This document shows, in pieces, positions 1 to 12,090 of a stretch of 64,000 nucleotides of DNA (position 1 is the first letter of the stretch; every line of letters begins with the position of its first letter). A model generated the notes under the pieces. The model was not told the DNA's origin. It did no database searches and saw only the letters and a program-made list of their open reading frames with translations. Source of the DNA: Homalodisca vitripennis. Lineage: Eukaryota > Arthropoda > Insecta > Hemiptera > Cicadellidae. The translations under genes and the position numbers were made by a program. The stretch spans positions 1 to 64,000 of the forward strand of contig NW_025778032.1 of assembly GCF_021130785.1 (NCBI RefSeq), in the 5' to 3' direction.

Positions 1-29
1 TAAGGTTAACTGTTGGATCAGGCGGTTAA

Positions 30-535
30 GAACAAAGATCTTGAAATCAGTGGCGTTCCATTTAAGGAAAATGAAAACTTACTTTCAGGTACTAGATAAA
101 ATATCGGAAGTAATTGGATTTGATTTTAATCAAACTATGGTGGATAATGTCTTTAGATATAAGACAACTAGTACGAGGTTGGGAAACATTATGTTGTTTC
201 GTTTTGTACGAAAGCTCGATAAAGAAGCTATAGTGGAGAAAAGACGCCAAAAAAGAAATTTGAATTCCCGTGACCTTGGCTTTATGGAGGGAGATGCAAA
301 CGTTATATATTTCAACGACAGTCTCACGCAGGAAAGAAGAAAGTTGGTCCAATGCAGCTCGTATTGTGAAAAACGAAAAGCAGTATTCTTTTCTGTGGGG
401 TTAGAAATGGGAGAATCCACATGAGGAAAAAACCAAGGGGATCGTTTTGTGATCATCAACAGCTTGGAGGACCTGGAAAAGCTTGTCATGATGTTTACAT
501 TGTGTACGGGCATTGATGTTGTTGTAATTTGATTT
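30..535 (+). pseudogene. LINE ORF1 remnant, nucleic-acid-binding protein
   Basis: The reading frame moves between frames near position 90 and again in the A-run near 425, so the protein is broken in at least two places. The central 41-424 stretch encodes about 127 residues. It contains a conserved-looking block (DKISEVIGFDF, then RFVRKLDKEAIVEKRR, then DLGFM, then FNDSLTQERRKLV) of the type seen in the C-terminal domain of insect LINE ORF1 proteins, distantly like baculovirus FP proteins. That domain is thought to bind nucleic acid or act as a chaperone in the retrotransposition particle. After the second shift the frame continues to about 530 (INSLEDLEKL, then a stop). The N-terminus lies before the window. 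Confidence 0.7.
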
Positions 536-1079
536 TCATCGGTTTTAACTGATTTGTGTTTTGTAACAGTATTTGTTTTCAATTGTTTCAAAGGGTTTTG
601 AGAGTTTTTAGTTATATGTGTTTTTCTGTGCTATTCAAGGTGCTAATATGCATTTCTGAAGGAAAAAAATTTCCTTGGTTCTTAGGTAATGAGAGTTTCT
701 GTTTTCAACTGTGGGAACATAAGGGAAACAGTTGGCTATGTTAACCAGTTGTATATGGGTAAGCTGATAAATAGTTAGTTTAGTAGATGTTAATATTGAA
801 TTTGATAATTATTTGAGATTGTAAAGGCCAAACATTGGTAGTTCTTCATCAATAATTGTATTTTAAATGATGAATCAAAATGATAATGAAAAAAAGTTTT
901 TTTTTTGATTTAAGAGAAACTTTTTAAAGAGAATAAAAATTATTTGAAGATATGTATGTGATGAAAGTAGAGAATAAAACTTACATGCTCATAGGGGATA
1001 ATTTTTATTGCTAAGTTTGGTGATTCTTTATTTGATATTATTGCATCATCACGGAGACATTTTTAAAACCTGTTCTGCC

Positions 1080-1560
1080 ATCAGCTCCTTATGTTATTGA
1101 TGATTATAATATTTTTAAGACACGATAGAGAAGGGAAGGAAGGTGGGGTGGGGATAGCTTTGTACATTAAAAAAATGTTTTTACTATATAAAAAGATTGC
1201 TTTTTCAGAAGGCAGTATATATTGTAGAAAGCCCGGAATATATTGTAGTTGAGATATCGTTTAGCATTAAATTGGACGTTACTGTTGTTGTGTTGTATAT
1301 CGTCCACCCAAAGTCGGGTATATATCAGAATGTTTTGAAATTATTGGGAAATTTGTTGCCTATTTATAGCAACGTAGTCCATGATTAGGTGATTTCAATA
1401 TAGATTTGTGTACTGATAGGTATTTTAATGATAAAAAATCAACTACTGGCTATAGTTTCGTATAACTTGAATCCTTAATGTATTACCATTGAAACCGACT
1501 TATCATAGGCCTGGGCCTGATACCGAGTCTTGGTTAGATTTAATGATTGTTTAGTGATGA
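1080..1560 (+). pseudogene. LINE ORF2 endonuclease remnant
   Basis: Pieces of an APE-type endonuclease appear in alternating frames: a glycine-rich block near 1110-1170 (the usual 'RxGRxGGGVAIY' region), a beta-strand stretch at 1197-1380 ending PIYSNVV, then GDFNIDLCTD at about 1387-1420, and finally a WLDLMIV block near 1530. GDFN is the conserved metal/phosphate-site motif of this enzyme, which nicks target DNA to prime reverse transcription. Frameshifts and stops interrupt it. It follows the ORF1 remnant on the same strand with the expected spacing. Confidence 0.65.
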
Positions 1561-1699
1561 AAATAGAGTTAAACAATTTGGACAAATATTCAGTATCTGG
1601 TTTATCATATCATGATTTGATATAATTTAGAATTCAATGTTAAAAATAAAATAAATACTGATAAAGGGTAAAATTAAGATAAGAGATTTTAGAAATATA

Positions 1700-3070
1700 T
1701 AAACCTAGATGCTGTTGAAGAATGAGTGTTTGAGTTTAAAGTGGGATGAGCTATATAATAGTGATTCAATTGATAATAAGGTAGCTATTTTAGAAAGTTA
1801 TTTATCTATGTTGTTCAATAAATATGTAATAGAGCGTAATGTTTCTAAAAGAGAGAGACCCGTTGTCCTTGGATTACGGGGAGAAATTAATTAGAAATAT
1901 GATGAAAGAAAGAGGACGTTATTCTATAGGCGTTATGTTAAGACTAAAAACCTAGGGGTATGGGAAAGTTATAAAACACTCTTAGAAATAAGAGTAAAGA
2001 CAGTGTTAAGATATGCAAAGAAATAGGCATTTTGAATTTTTCTTTTCAAAAAAGATTAACTCCCAGTAAAGATGTATGGAAGGTGCTTAGGAAACAGGGA
2101 GCTGGACAAAAGGGAAAAAGGGAAAAAAAAGGATATTAAACGGAACCCCCAATTGTACCTTTGAATAATTTGAATGATTTTTTTTTTGTGGTATAAATAA
2201 TGAAATCAGTAAGATTTGGTTCAACAATATAAGAACATGTATAATGAGCCATTCTGGGGATATTTAGCTTTAAGGATTGTTAATTGTGATTTAACGTTTT
2301 TTAAAATGGTTAAACTAGTATATCTTCAAAATGCTGTAGGAAAACGATGAAATTGAAAATAAAGTTTATCAAGTTAAATTTTTAATGAAATTAAGGAGGT
2401 TTTTATGCCATGTTTATAATTTTTCTATAATTAACTCAGTTTATCCTAGCCAATGGAAAAAAATCAGTTATATTACCTTTGCCAAAAATATCTAGCCCTT
2501 CTGAGTGTAAGCACTATAGGTCGATAAATATACTGTGTGTGTTCGGAAAGGTTTTTAGGATAAGTTAGTGCATAGTCAAAATATGTGAATACATTGATGA
2601 GAAGATATTTTGTGTAAATACCAGTCAGGGTATAGAAAACACTTCAGCACTCAAACTGCTTTAATTCGTATTACAGATGATTTAAGATATGCAATGGATA
2701 AGAGACTTGTAAACTATTTTAATGTTTTTAGACTTTCAGTCGTGCATTTGACTGTGTTAATCACAAGCTTCTTTTGTCTATTTTAGAGTCTTATAATTTT
2801 AGTTCAAATGTTGTTCGATGGTTTTAGTTCCTATTTAGACAATAGATTGCAGGCGCATTAAAACCGTAGGAGGCTTGTTTTCAGATTGGAAAGTTAACCT
2901 TTCCGGTGTACCTCAGGGTTCCACTCTGTCTGCGTTGTTGTTTTTCATTGTATATTAACAGAATAATAGAATCCATTACATTTAGTGAAATCCATATATA
3001 TATGCTGATGATGTACAGTTGTATTTGCAGACTAGTGTAAAGGATATTAACATAGCTATCACTAATTTAA
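1700..3070 (+). pseudogene. LINE ORF2 linker and reverse transcriptase remnant
   Basis: The 1709-1990 stretch carries the basic linker between endonuclease and RT (RRYVKTKN, then ESYKTLL). From about 2440 the RT follows in pieces: SQWKKSVILPLPKISS with CKHYRSI (RT motif region 0-2a) at 2447-2540, the 'F+GYRKHFSTQTAL' region at 2620-2670, the motif A area around 2730-2765 (FDCVNHK), motif B debris at 2900-2940, and the catalytic YADDVQLY at about 3000-3025. Many single-base indels break the frame; no long ORF remains. RT copies the element RNA at the nicked target site. Confidence 0.75.
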
Positions 3071-3379
3071 ATGCTGACTTGGAAAAACCTTGTTAAGTGG
3101 TGCACAAACCATGGATTAGGCTTAAATGTATTGAAATGCAAAACCTATGATTGTGGGGCACTTTCTCGCTTACTTTCTTAGCATAGAGCATCATACTGTG
3201 TGTTACCTATAAAAATAAATAGTACAGTTTTAGGAATTTGAAAAAAATCTGTTGTTAACTTAGGGATAAGAATTACTCAAAATTTATCGTGGTGGTCGGA
3301 ACAAGTGGATTACATACATACGAAAGTTTATCAATGTTTATTTGTACCAGTTAAGACGATTGAATTTTTAAACCAACTT

Positions 3380-3895
3380 TTATGATTAAAAAAATGTTAG
3401 TTACTACTTTAATTTTTCCTTATTTTGATTACGCTAATATAGCCTATTGTGACTTAAATGAAACCTTAACAACTAAGCTACAAAGAGCACAAAAATGCGT
3501 GTATTAGGTATATGTATATAATTTGCGATTAGATTAGATGACCATGTAACTAGATTCTACAAGGAACTAAGACTATTAAAAGTTAAAGAAAAAAGGGAGT
3601 ATAGTGTTTTGAATCTGTGCAAGAAATTGTTAGTCAATAGAAAGCCAGAGTATTTATATGAAAGTTTTATAAAAGGTTAGGAGAAGGGCACCAACGGGAA
3701 AACTAGATATGGTGAAGTAGTGTTGAGAGTTCCAATTCTCATAGAACATTAATTTATAATAGGTCTTTTCATGTATTATCAGTTCGGCTTATGAATTCTT
3801 TAGACAATTATGTTAAGGATGCTCCTAGTGTCAATATTTTTGCCAAAAGGTTAATTAAAAGAGGTATTGCTAAGAAGATATTAATAGATTATTAA
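3380..3895 (+). pseudogene. LINE ORF2 C-terminal remnant
   Basis: Downstream of the YADD motif the frame-shifted sequence matches the usual LINE C-terminal region in style: a 'LQRAQ+C+R' block near 3480-3500, a basic 'ELRLLKVKEKREYSVLNLCKKLL' style block near 3570-3630, an NTR/SHRTL-like block near 3710-3750 and a terminal FKKRL-like block near 3845. It ends with stops at about 3895. This region follows the thumb and may bind RNA. It supports a full-length rather than 3'-truncated insertion. Confidence 0.5.
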
Positions 3896-4188
3896 AATGT
3901 ACTTAGAAAAGATGTGATGTTTGTATAAATGGAGAGATTAATCGAAAATAAAACATATTCTACAGTGTGTATCTTAATTGAAGTTTGGAGAGATAAAAAT
4001 AATAATAATATTTATATTTATAATTAGCGATTTCACAAATCTTGTTAGTTTATGAAAATAATAGGTAAAATACTTGAATAATGTAATCGTAAATTGTGTG
4101 TTATTCTTAGTTATTAGAAATTATATTATTAATACTATTTGTGTAATATAATCCTCAACTAATGTAAAAAAGAATTGTAAATCTTTGA

Positions 4189-4262
4189 GCCTGTCCTGGT
4201 GGAAGAGTGGGCCTTTGGCCCAAAACCAGGGCAGGATAAATAAAACCATTGTCATTGTCATT

Positions 4263-4267
<5 letters not shown>
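4189..4267 (+). other. LINE 3'-terminal hairpin and ATTGTC tandem tail
   Basis: The 3' end of the 1-4.2 kb LINE. Positions 4189-4199 can pair with 4226-4235 (one G-U). Inside this, TGGGCC at 4208-4213 pairs perfectly with GGCCCA at 4217-4222 across a TTT loop. The hairpin is followed by AATAAA-type sequence and three to four ATTGTC units (about 4248-4267). A structured 3' end recognised by the RT plus a short tandem tail in place of poly(A) is typical of CR1/L2-like and related LINEs. Confidence 0.75.
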
Positions 4268-4333
<66 letters not shown>

Positions 4334-4412
4334 CCATCTCTCTCTCTCTCTCTCTCTAGCTCACTCTACGTTTCTCTCTCTCTCACTTCTCTCTCTCTCT
4401 TCTCTCTCTAAA
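4266..4412. repeat. (CT)n microsatellite, CT-rich tract
   Basis: An almost pure CT dinucleotide run of about 60 bp, then interrupted CT-rich sequence to about 4410. It directly continues the LINE tail and may have grown from the tail TTCTCT. Confidence 0.95.
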
Positions 4413-4439
4413 TAAAAATGATCCCAAGCTGAGATCTAC

Positions 4440-5835
4440 AAGGCATCGATCACGAAGAACTTCGAGTAATTCTTTGAAATTGTTCCGAGATCAGAGACAC
4501 CCACACTAAAAAATACGTTCGTCTTGTTCTCCCAGTAGTTAAATTGAAGTCTACATACGGTAAGACATACAAGAAGAAATGTGAAGTCGCTGTACGTCCT
4601 TCGTTCGTAGCCCACATCATAATGCCCTTTTGTCGACTTCCAGTATTACATAGAATCATGAGCTAAGAGATCGCGATTTCATAGGATGCACTTTAATGGA
4701 ATATACTACTCAGTCTCATTATGACTAAGTGTATTGCTTTACATATTTTTTAGTTTTATTGAGTAAGACTATTGTTTAAAGTGTTATCTTTTGTGTTTCT
4801 CTTAAATTGGTGGAGGCTTAAAGTATGTATTTGTTTTCTTGTGATAGAATATGGTTTGAGTTGTTTTAAATCTTTTATTTGCAGTTTTACCTCAGAAGAA
4901 CAATGGTTTTTATTTATCTAAACGTTACATTTGGAATACAACTATAAAACATTTTTGCAATTATTCTTTTCAAATCCTACATCAACGACGAATATTCAAT
5001 TTTGTTTTCCTTGCGGAACAACTAAATGAAGATATTTCATTTTTGTATTATGAATGTCATCATAATATTTTATCTTATGAATTAATTTCAAAAGATAATA
5101 ATACAGGTACTTATTAAATTCTCAAAATTATTACTGGAGATAACCTATCAAACTATTACATTACTAAGCAGAGGTACCTTATCGAACAGATCATTGGGTA
5201 AGAGAACGTGATAAACTGTACGATTTACTGAACATCACTTGTTACCACATACCAAGTATTATTAAGGTGGAAACCTCCGGGAGATATTTCATGTCTTACT
5301 ATTTTAAAAACGTTGTCGGCCTGACTGGGAATACAAAAAACAAAACATGAAACTGATAAACATATCAAGATATATTTAAGTTTAGAGTCGTTTGTTATAA
5401 ATACTTGTAATATACATTTAAATAAATAGTGTTCTGAGATATATGAAAATATGTAATGTTTATGAGTTTAGGTAGCATTTAATAACTAAATAGCGTTTAC
5501 CTTTAGTTCAGAATTGCATGATAACGAAGAGACAAGTATTAAATGCATGCAAATTGTTGGTAATTTAATTGTAAATTAAGCAACGTCTGCGAATGTTGGT
5601 GCAATAGGATTGTAGTCGGACTATTGTGGTTATTTTATTCTCACATCCTGTAGCAAATTGTAGCCTGTGTACAGAAGCTATAAGGAAACAAATCTTACAA
5701 AAACATTATTTCAAAAGGTATTCTAAGGACTTAAAATACTATTTGTTACATATTATCTATCCAATAAAATTCAGTGTAACCAACGAAGTTTGTTATGTTT
5801 TGCATGCCAAACATGACATTGCCTTAAATATTTTA
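4440..5835. other. AT-rich DNA without recognisable genes
   Basis: No reading frame with domain-like content, no TE termini and no clear repeats were seen. A short GC-richer patch at 4440-4660 contains only an unrecognised 69-codon minus frame that I do not consider a gene. Confidence 0.4.
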
Positions 5836-5838
5836 TGT

Positions 5839-5961
<123 letters not shown>

Positions 5962-5964
5962 GTG

Positions 5965-8115
5965 TACGTATGTGTTTTATATTTCATTTTTTAAAAGCCT
6001 GTTTTCCTCATGAAGAAGCTCATAAGACTCTATTATTTTCTGTATTTAACGAAATAATTTTAAATTGCTTAGAGTTGAACTCAAACGTATTCTCTAAACC
6101 TAAAATTTTTTTGCATCATACCCTTTCCAATATTACCTTTTGCAGTTCAACCAAACAATTTATTATTCCATCTTAATATCGTTTTATGTTACACAATACC
6201 ATGACACTTACTAGGCATCTTGGCAGCTGTGATTGGCACCATAGAATTCTGCTGTTCCCAGTCTATTTTCTCCAATCAAGATCCCATTAACCTAAGAAGA
6301 CCTCTTTGCCGGCACTCCAATATTGTACTAAAATTGTCTTACTTTAGAATGTATGAATACATTAGTGCTATTTAGCTTCAACTGTCCTTAGGTAATACGT
6401 AGTCGAGTTACAACCATTGTGGTAAGAATACAGGTAAAATAATATAACTGGTAACTAGTAGCCTGAAATAACATAACAGTTTGTATTGAAGTAAGAATAA
6501 AAACTTACGATCCTGAAATCATTCAAACCTATTTATTTTTACAGCTATTTCAAGTTCCAAATCATTAAATAGAATTAAAAAATGTAATAAAATGGGTATA
6601 TACTAGTAACAATATAATGTGAAATCAGGCATATTCTTTAAGAATAGGGCACTGAAACAGGAGTTTTAAAATGTAATATAAGGAAAGACAATTCATCTTA
6701 TTAGGATTTTGAATGAATAGGAGTTGATCATAACAACAAGATTATAGTCGTGGAGTCGGAAAAGGCAGTGGTTCTGGATCCACACTACATTATAACATAT
6801 GGTGTGCAGTATAAAGGAGTTCATCATAACAGTAAGCCACGGAGACTACTGCTGTGGAGTGCGCGAGGGCTACGTGACTGGTTTGGTAACGTTATTAGCG
6901 AGTATATCTATGATAGGGGAAAGCTTTACACTAAATAAATAGCAAAAGCTAAAGGAATACTTTCATAAACCTTGAAACCACTCCATGTATTTTATAAAAA
7001 ACAAATAGAAGCACGGTTCATTACGTGGACTTTATAATAGATTCCTCCAACAACCAAATTTAATTCAACATTCATAAAAGACTCCTTTTAAATCGGTTGC
7101 CGATTCCTTATTCGAAAACCAATATTTGGAGTGTAATGTCTTTAGTGTCCTATTTATTTTATAGCGAGAGTGTTTGACATAGTTTTGGAGAAAGTCTTTA
7201 TTATATATTCATTCCCTAATAACAGGAATAAACTAAGCAAAGTTTTTGTATTATTATTTAACGCACTAAACGATGCGTATTTAATGGTATAAGAAAAACT
7301 ACGTATTTAAACTAATTATCAGTGAATAATACGCAAACAATTATACCACTGATGGAGAAGACTCTAAAAAAATCTGTATTTTAGGAAGAAACTTTAAAAT
7401 CGTAAACGAATTTACACTCAGTACCCTTTTACTAATTCCGATAGACTCCCGAGGTGATATTAAAAAATATTCAGCTCATCGTTTTGCGGGAAATAAGGAA
7501 TAAAAATTTCAATATTTATGAAGTATATCTTACTAAATAAGGATGTAAAAATCGTATTAGGTTGTGCATAGTTAGGGGCCCACATATTCAATTTGTGAAC
7601 GATTTATAATTTATGAGGAGGCATAGTGGCCTCATCCATGACACCATTGATGAGAGGAATGCATGTTCAGTTCCTGCCTCATCTAATTAAAGCGCTTGGT
7701 TATGAGGTTAATTCCTCAATTATATGCTTCCAAACTCTTATTGACGTACAGTTAATTATAGAATTCGTAAATATTTTTTTTTTAATTAATAGTCAATTAT
7801 ATTAAGTTTCTCAGCGTACAAACAAGTAAAAATGGTAACTTCACCTAATTTAAAGAACTGATTGAGAAATGTAGTAATTGTAAAATATTTTATAGGCGTA
7901 ATTTCTCGAGAAGTGACAAAACATCTTATTGTTTTCGGTTTTTAGGAATTAGTTTTAAAATACTTTTGAATTTGAAATAGACAATATTTTCCGAACCCAA
8001 TATAAGTTCCACCAGTCCTCTTCCACCATTCCTTGAAGTCAATCGTGATGATTGGAAAATATTAAATGTCAGTCAATGTCAAGACAACTCCTAGCCATGC
8101 GCGAGATTATACATT
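5965..8115. other. AT-rich DNA without recognisable genes
   Basis: No supported gene. A 20-21 bp imperfect direct repeat (GGAGTTSATCATAACARYAAG) occurs near 6720 and 6818. A 62-codon frame at 6750-6938 has no recognisable features. Confidence 0.4.
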
Positions 8116-8119
8116 TATG

Positions 8120-8955
8120 AGTGAAAGCATAGAATTGTGATGCTCCCCGCACATTTTATACTGTCAGGGTCCTTGTAATTGGAGGAGAGTTCTCTGAGGG
8201 CACATTTTGAGTATTGTGGGTATAGTCAAGATCTCATTAGTCAAAATTAATATCAATATCAATATTTTGTGATTTAGTTTTGTGTTATAGCTCGGTCTTA
8301 GTTTTTTTTAGTAATAACTATCAACATTTATTTACTCTCTCTGTTTATTAGGCAGTAGATAAAATCTATATAGGTGCCGTTGTCATTTATCCAAGTATAT
8401 ATTGAGTGTATACGGCTTGAGCAATAATTATGAAATGATACGATTTTGGAATAAAAGATCATTTTTGCGCCAAACATTAGGAATTCCACATGCTCGTAAC
8501 TTTTAAAACGATTGTTAAGTGTCAGTTTAATTGTTTTAGTAAAATATTTTCTGTTACAATGTTTTCATATTTTCTTGCATTCAAAATTTAATGCAATGAA
8601 ATCGTGTACCTAGGAAAATATGGCCAATGTAGTCGTGTCAGTCAAACTATGTATGCCAACCAAAAATGCCAGCATCCCTGAATGATAGAAACCCGAGTTC
8701 GATACCTCAGAATAACCTTTTAAAGAAAGGTCTCTTACGCGGAATGATATGAGCCGGATTAGTGTAATTTATTCCCATTTCTGTAAATAAAATTTGATCG
8801 GTTATCCATCTGCATTTACATCAGCTGCCTCCATATTTGTCAATGATTTGATGTTGGTTTATTGCCCCCACTGGCTACTGCAACTGAGGCTTTTAACTCA
8901 GTTTCAGCCAGTTTATGAGCATGCCCTAGACATATTATATCATGGTGCAAGATTT
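8120..8955 (+). repeat. Left arm of a large inverted repeat (family R1, copy 1)
   Basis: This arm matches, in reverse complement, the segment at 9528-10600. Matched blocks lie at 8232-8400 (CTCATTAGTCAA onward, including TTAGGCAGTAGRTAA and GTGTATACG), 8535-8640 (CACTCAAAATTTAAT-like, CCTAGGAA) and 8650-8950 (ATGCCAGCA, GAGCCGGATT, TCTGTAAATA, TTATCCATCTGCATTTACAT, CTGAGGCTTTT, TCAGTTTCAGCCAGTTTATGA). It contains a pol III B-box-like AGTTCGATACC near 8697, so part may derive from a tRNA-headed SINE (inference). Identity of the central blocks is high, but indels are frequent. Confidence 0.8.
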
Positions 8956-9527
8956 GCCAAGCTAATTTGGCAAAGTTGTAGAAGAATATAAATAAACGAG
9001 TTTTGTTCTTATTTAAAAACTTGTTTTTATTTGGGAATGATAGAGAGATGAGGTTACAGTATGTATGTAATATTTTGATTACACTATAATCCTTATATTT
9101 AATTTTTATACTTTAGGAATTATGATGTTATATATTAAGAAATCTAAAAAATAAGTAAATATATTTTATGATTAGCAATGACTTTTATAGTCTCGTATCT
9201 AATGTTTTAGTATATTACTTCACAATGGTTCCTTCTTAAACAGATATTAAATCCGCTGTAAAATATTTGGTCGAATTCAAAAAAAAATTTACCTCCAGTA
9301 GATTAATTTTCCGAAATATTTATCCTATTTACAGCGTAAGACGAAAAGTACCTATTCAAAATTTCTTCTTATTTATTGTTTACAATGAAATATTGTATTA
9401 TATTTCCCTAACAGCGTTTAATGTTTCAATCACGTTACTTGTACACTAGAAAAATCTAACTATGTATGTAAATAAATCTATATTCGATACTGAAATAAGT
9501 TTCCATACAACATTCCTCTTAATTAAC

Positions 9528-9548
9528 ATGGAACATCATGTTCCATGA
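9528..9548. repeat. 10-bp palindrome at the inner end of the inverted repeat
   Basis: CATGGAACAT, one base, ATGTTCCATG: a perfect 10-bp inverted repeat with a single-base centre. It sits where the homology between the two R1 arms ends, so it may mark the family terminus. Confidence 0.75.
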
Positions 9549-9969
9549 TATAATAATTCAAGGGTATGATCATAAACTGGCTGAAACTGAGTGAAAAGCC
9601 TCAGTTCCAGTAACTAAGTGGAGCAAGAAAACTATCTCAAAACAGTGACAATATTGAGGCTGCTGATGTAAATGCAGATGGATAATCAATGAAAGTATAT
9701 TTACAGAAAAGGGAATCACTGAAACAAATCCGGCTCATATGATTCCGTGTAAAATACCTATTATTTAAACGTTACTCTGGGGTATAAAAGTCGGGATTTA
9801 ATTATCCAGGGTTGCTGGCATTGTTGGTTAGCGGACAAGTCATTTTCTACACATTTTAGCTCTGGACTTATTTTACTCTTCATATTTTAAAAAGTTCTAT
9901 TTATGAATAATATTGCTTATGGGGTGATTTTTTCAGTTGTATAAGAGAGTAAAGATTATTTAATGCGAA

Positions 9970-9996
9970 AAAACTAACGTTGAAAACGTTAGTTTT
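9970..9996. repeat. 12-bp stem, 3-nt loop hairpin
   Basis: AAAACTAACGTT, GAA, AACGTTAGTTTT: a perfect 12-bp stem lying inside the stretch present in R1 copy 2 but missing from copy 1. It could be part of a small MITE-like insertion; the termini are not resolved. Confidence 0.8.
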
Positions 9997-10609
9997 AATT
10001 CGTTAAAAATTTAAATCAATTTATTCTCATTCAAAGTTTGGGTGAACTATCTATATTGGTTATATATTCCTAGGAACATGATTTGCTTGAATTAAATTTT
10101 GAGTGAAATAAAGTATGAAACATCGTCACAGAATATAAATTGCTTACAATATTATACTGAAAATTATCATTATTTTTAAAGGTTGATGAATATGGAATGC
10201 TCAACCATTAGACAAATACTCTTTCCAATATACATTTCTTCCAAAGACAGTATCATTTCATAACTACTGATCAAGGCGTATACACCCAATATCTACTTGG
10301 CTAGAAGACACCAGCACATGTCTACATGTTACCTACTGCCTAATATATATTGTATGTTGATAGTAGTTACCGCAGAAAGCACAGCCATAACACAAATATA
10401 AATCACACAATATTGATATTGATATTGACTAATGAGTTTGGAGTCCCTCATTGTAACGTGTTGAGATTTCACGCACAGTTGGTTAGCGTAACATGCCGCC
10501 GTTAATTTACACTGTTAGTGCACCAGAGATACTGGACTGACAGTTGTGTTTTGAGTGTATCACGTTTATTATTATAGACAGAACCAGTGGTGTACAAGCT
10601 ATTTACTTC

Positions 10610-11350
10610 TAAAATGATGCTTACTTCGTTTTCCGCTGTTTATATCATTAGGTGTATTGGCAACCTCTCCGTTATAGTACTATTCTCTTGGTATTTATTT
10701 AATAGTCATTGTTAAGAAAACGCATCATTAGCAATTTTTAAACTCTAAGTTTTATTGATTTGTAGTTAGATATTTAGAAAACACACAACAAAAATACTAT
10801 TTATTCCACAAACATCAAAATTTATTCTTTTGACTTCACTACACCTGCCTTCATAATAGAACTCATGTCAAAGTGTTTACTAATAAGATCTTAAAGGTAA
10901 TTTTTAAAAATTGTGGTCCAAAATGTTGTGGTATTACCGAATATTTCATAAACACTTTACCCAGTAATCTTATTAGTCAACAATGATAGGATTCAGTAAT
11001 AAGTAATGTAAAAACGTAAATAAAGATTCACTACGGATATGTAAATACGTATTGTAATATGAACTGGACAAATATTTCTTTATTAAGGTCTAATGGTTAT
11101 TTACTTTTATTAAGAAGTAACATTAACATTTCACAAATCTTTATGTAGATATTTTCTTGAATGATTGGATTTGAAATTCATCTGTTTAGTAAAAGCTAAT
11201 ACTCGTTTATTAAAAGCAAGTTTAGTAGAATTTCACTTTACTAGTGTACACAAAAACTTGTAACGCACTTTCGCTCTGCTATGTTTGTCTATAAACACCT
11301 ATACTCTTATAATTCTAAGTTAAAAAAAATCAGAAAAATATGATAGTTGT
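10610..11350. other. AT-rich DNA without recognisable genes
   Basis: Nothing supported. Short words (AAAGTGTTTA and CTAATAAGAT types) recur in inverted form near 10870 and 10950, too short to call. Confidence 0.4.
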
Positions 11351-11353
11351 AAC

Positions 11354-11354
<1 letters not shown>

Positions 11355-11397
<43 letters not shown>

Positions 11398-11402
11398 TAT
11401 AT
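11355..11402. repeat. (TA)n microsatellite
   Basis: Nearly pure TA run. It abuts the left end of the nested repeat cluster. Confidence 0.95.
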
Positions 11403-11670
11403 TAGCAGACCCGACAGACGTTGTCCTGTACACACGTCTTTAATTCGAAAATTTTAAACTTTGATTAATCTGTAACAATCTGGGCTGTTTTGATAAAAAT
11501 GTCTATTAAAAAGTTATTACAATATCTAACTTCATCACATGTACATTTAATCACACTTCGACCAACCGATAGTGTGTGAGTATAACATGAGTGATGTGAA
11601 ATGTAGAGGATGTTTTAAATGAAAACTTACTTAATCTGGAGGTAAAAAAGTTGCAACAAACTATTTTATA

Positions 11671-11787
11671 ACAGGTATATTTTTTTAATTTACAACTTAA
11701 TTTATCGTAATGCCATTGAACGTACAATATTTTTTGTTAATCCTTCAGGAGTATACACAAACAAATTAGATTATTTTCCGATAGGGC
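11671..11787 (+). repeat. Cluster module A, + copy
   Basis: The 117-bp block beginning AACAGGTATATTTTTTTAAT is repeated as its reverse complement at about 14988-15112 with very few differences. It flanks the ~105-bp tandem units in both places, making the outer part of a ~3.4-kb palindrome. Confidence 0.85.
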
Positions 11788-12090
11788 TGAAGTATAATAA
11801 GTGACCTCCATCACAATCGAATTATTGATATTTCTGAATAGCCTATATAACTACTATCCGAATTAGATTATAGTTATGTAAAGGCTAAAGTATAATAAGT
11901 GGCCACCATCACAATCGAATTATAGATATTTTTGAATAGCCTATCTAAACTACTAAAATAACGAAACTGAATTAGATTATAGTTATTTAAAGGCTGAATT
12001 ATAATAAGCGGCCAAAAATCGCATTAAAATTATTGATATTTCTAATTAGCCTATCTAAACAACCGAATTTCATTATCTTTATTATTTCTT
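11785..12090 (+). repeat. Tandem array of ~105-bp units (three units)
   Basis: Units start near 11785, 11887 and 11993. Each contains AAGTATAATAAGTGGCCACC, then ATTATTGATATTTCT, then TAGCCTATCTAAACTAC, then GATTATAGTTATTTAAAGGC, with some divergence. The third unit is truncated into the 12089 end block. Confidence 0.85.

Larger units (their letters stand above)
1..4267 (+). mobile_element. Decayed CR1/Jockey-group LINE, 5' end outside the window
   Basis: Non-LTR retrotransposon remnant read in order on the + strand: ORF1-like protein, AP-type endonuclease, reverse transcriptase, C-terminal region, 3' UTR with a hairpin and a short tandem tail. Every domain is split by many frameshifts and stops, so this is an old copy with no coding capacity. 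Recognisable motifs include GDFN of the endonuclease near 1390 and YADDVQLY of the RT near 3000. The order and spacing are what a single ~4-kb element would give. The clade is inferred from the domain style and the hairpin plus tandem-repeat 3' end; CR1 and Jockey cannot be separated by eye. Confidence 0.85.
9528..10600 (-). repeat. Right arm of the large inverted repeat (family R1, copy 2)
   Basis: Reverse-complement partner of 8120-8955, separated from it by about 570 bp. It is longer than the left arm because of an extra stretch of roughly 190 bp around 9860-10050 that holds a perfect hairpin. Its distal part (10440-10600) is shared with the third copy at 23035-23335. No reading frame of note is present in the arms or the spacer. 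Confidence 0.8.

Noticed and set aside
4155..4415. Arg-Glu and Ser-Leu repeat frames on both strands
   Set aside because: Artefacts of the CT microsatellite and LINE tail.
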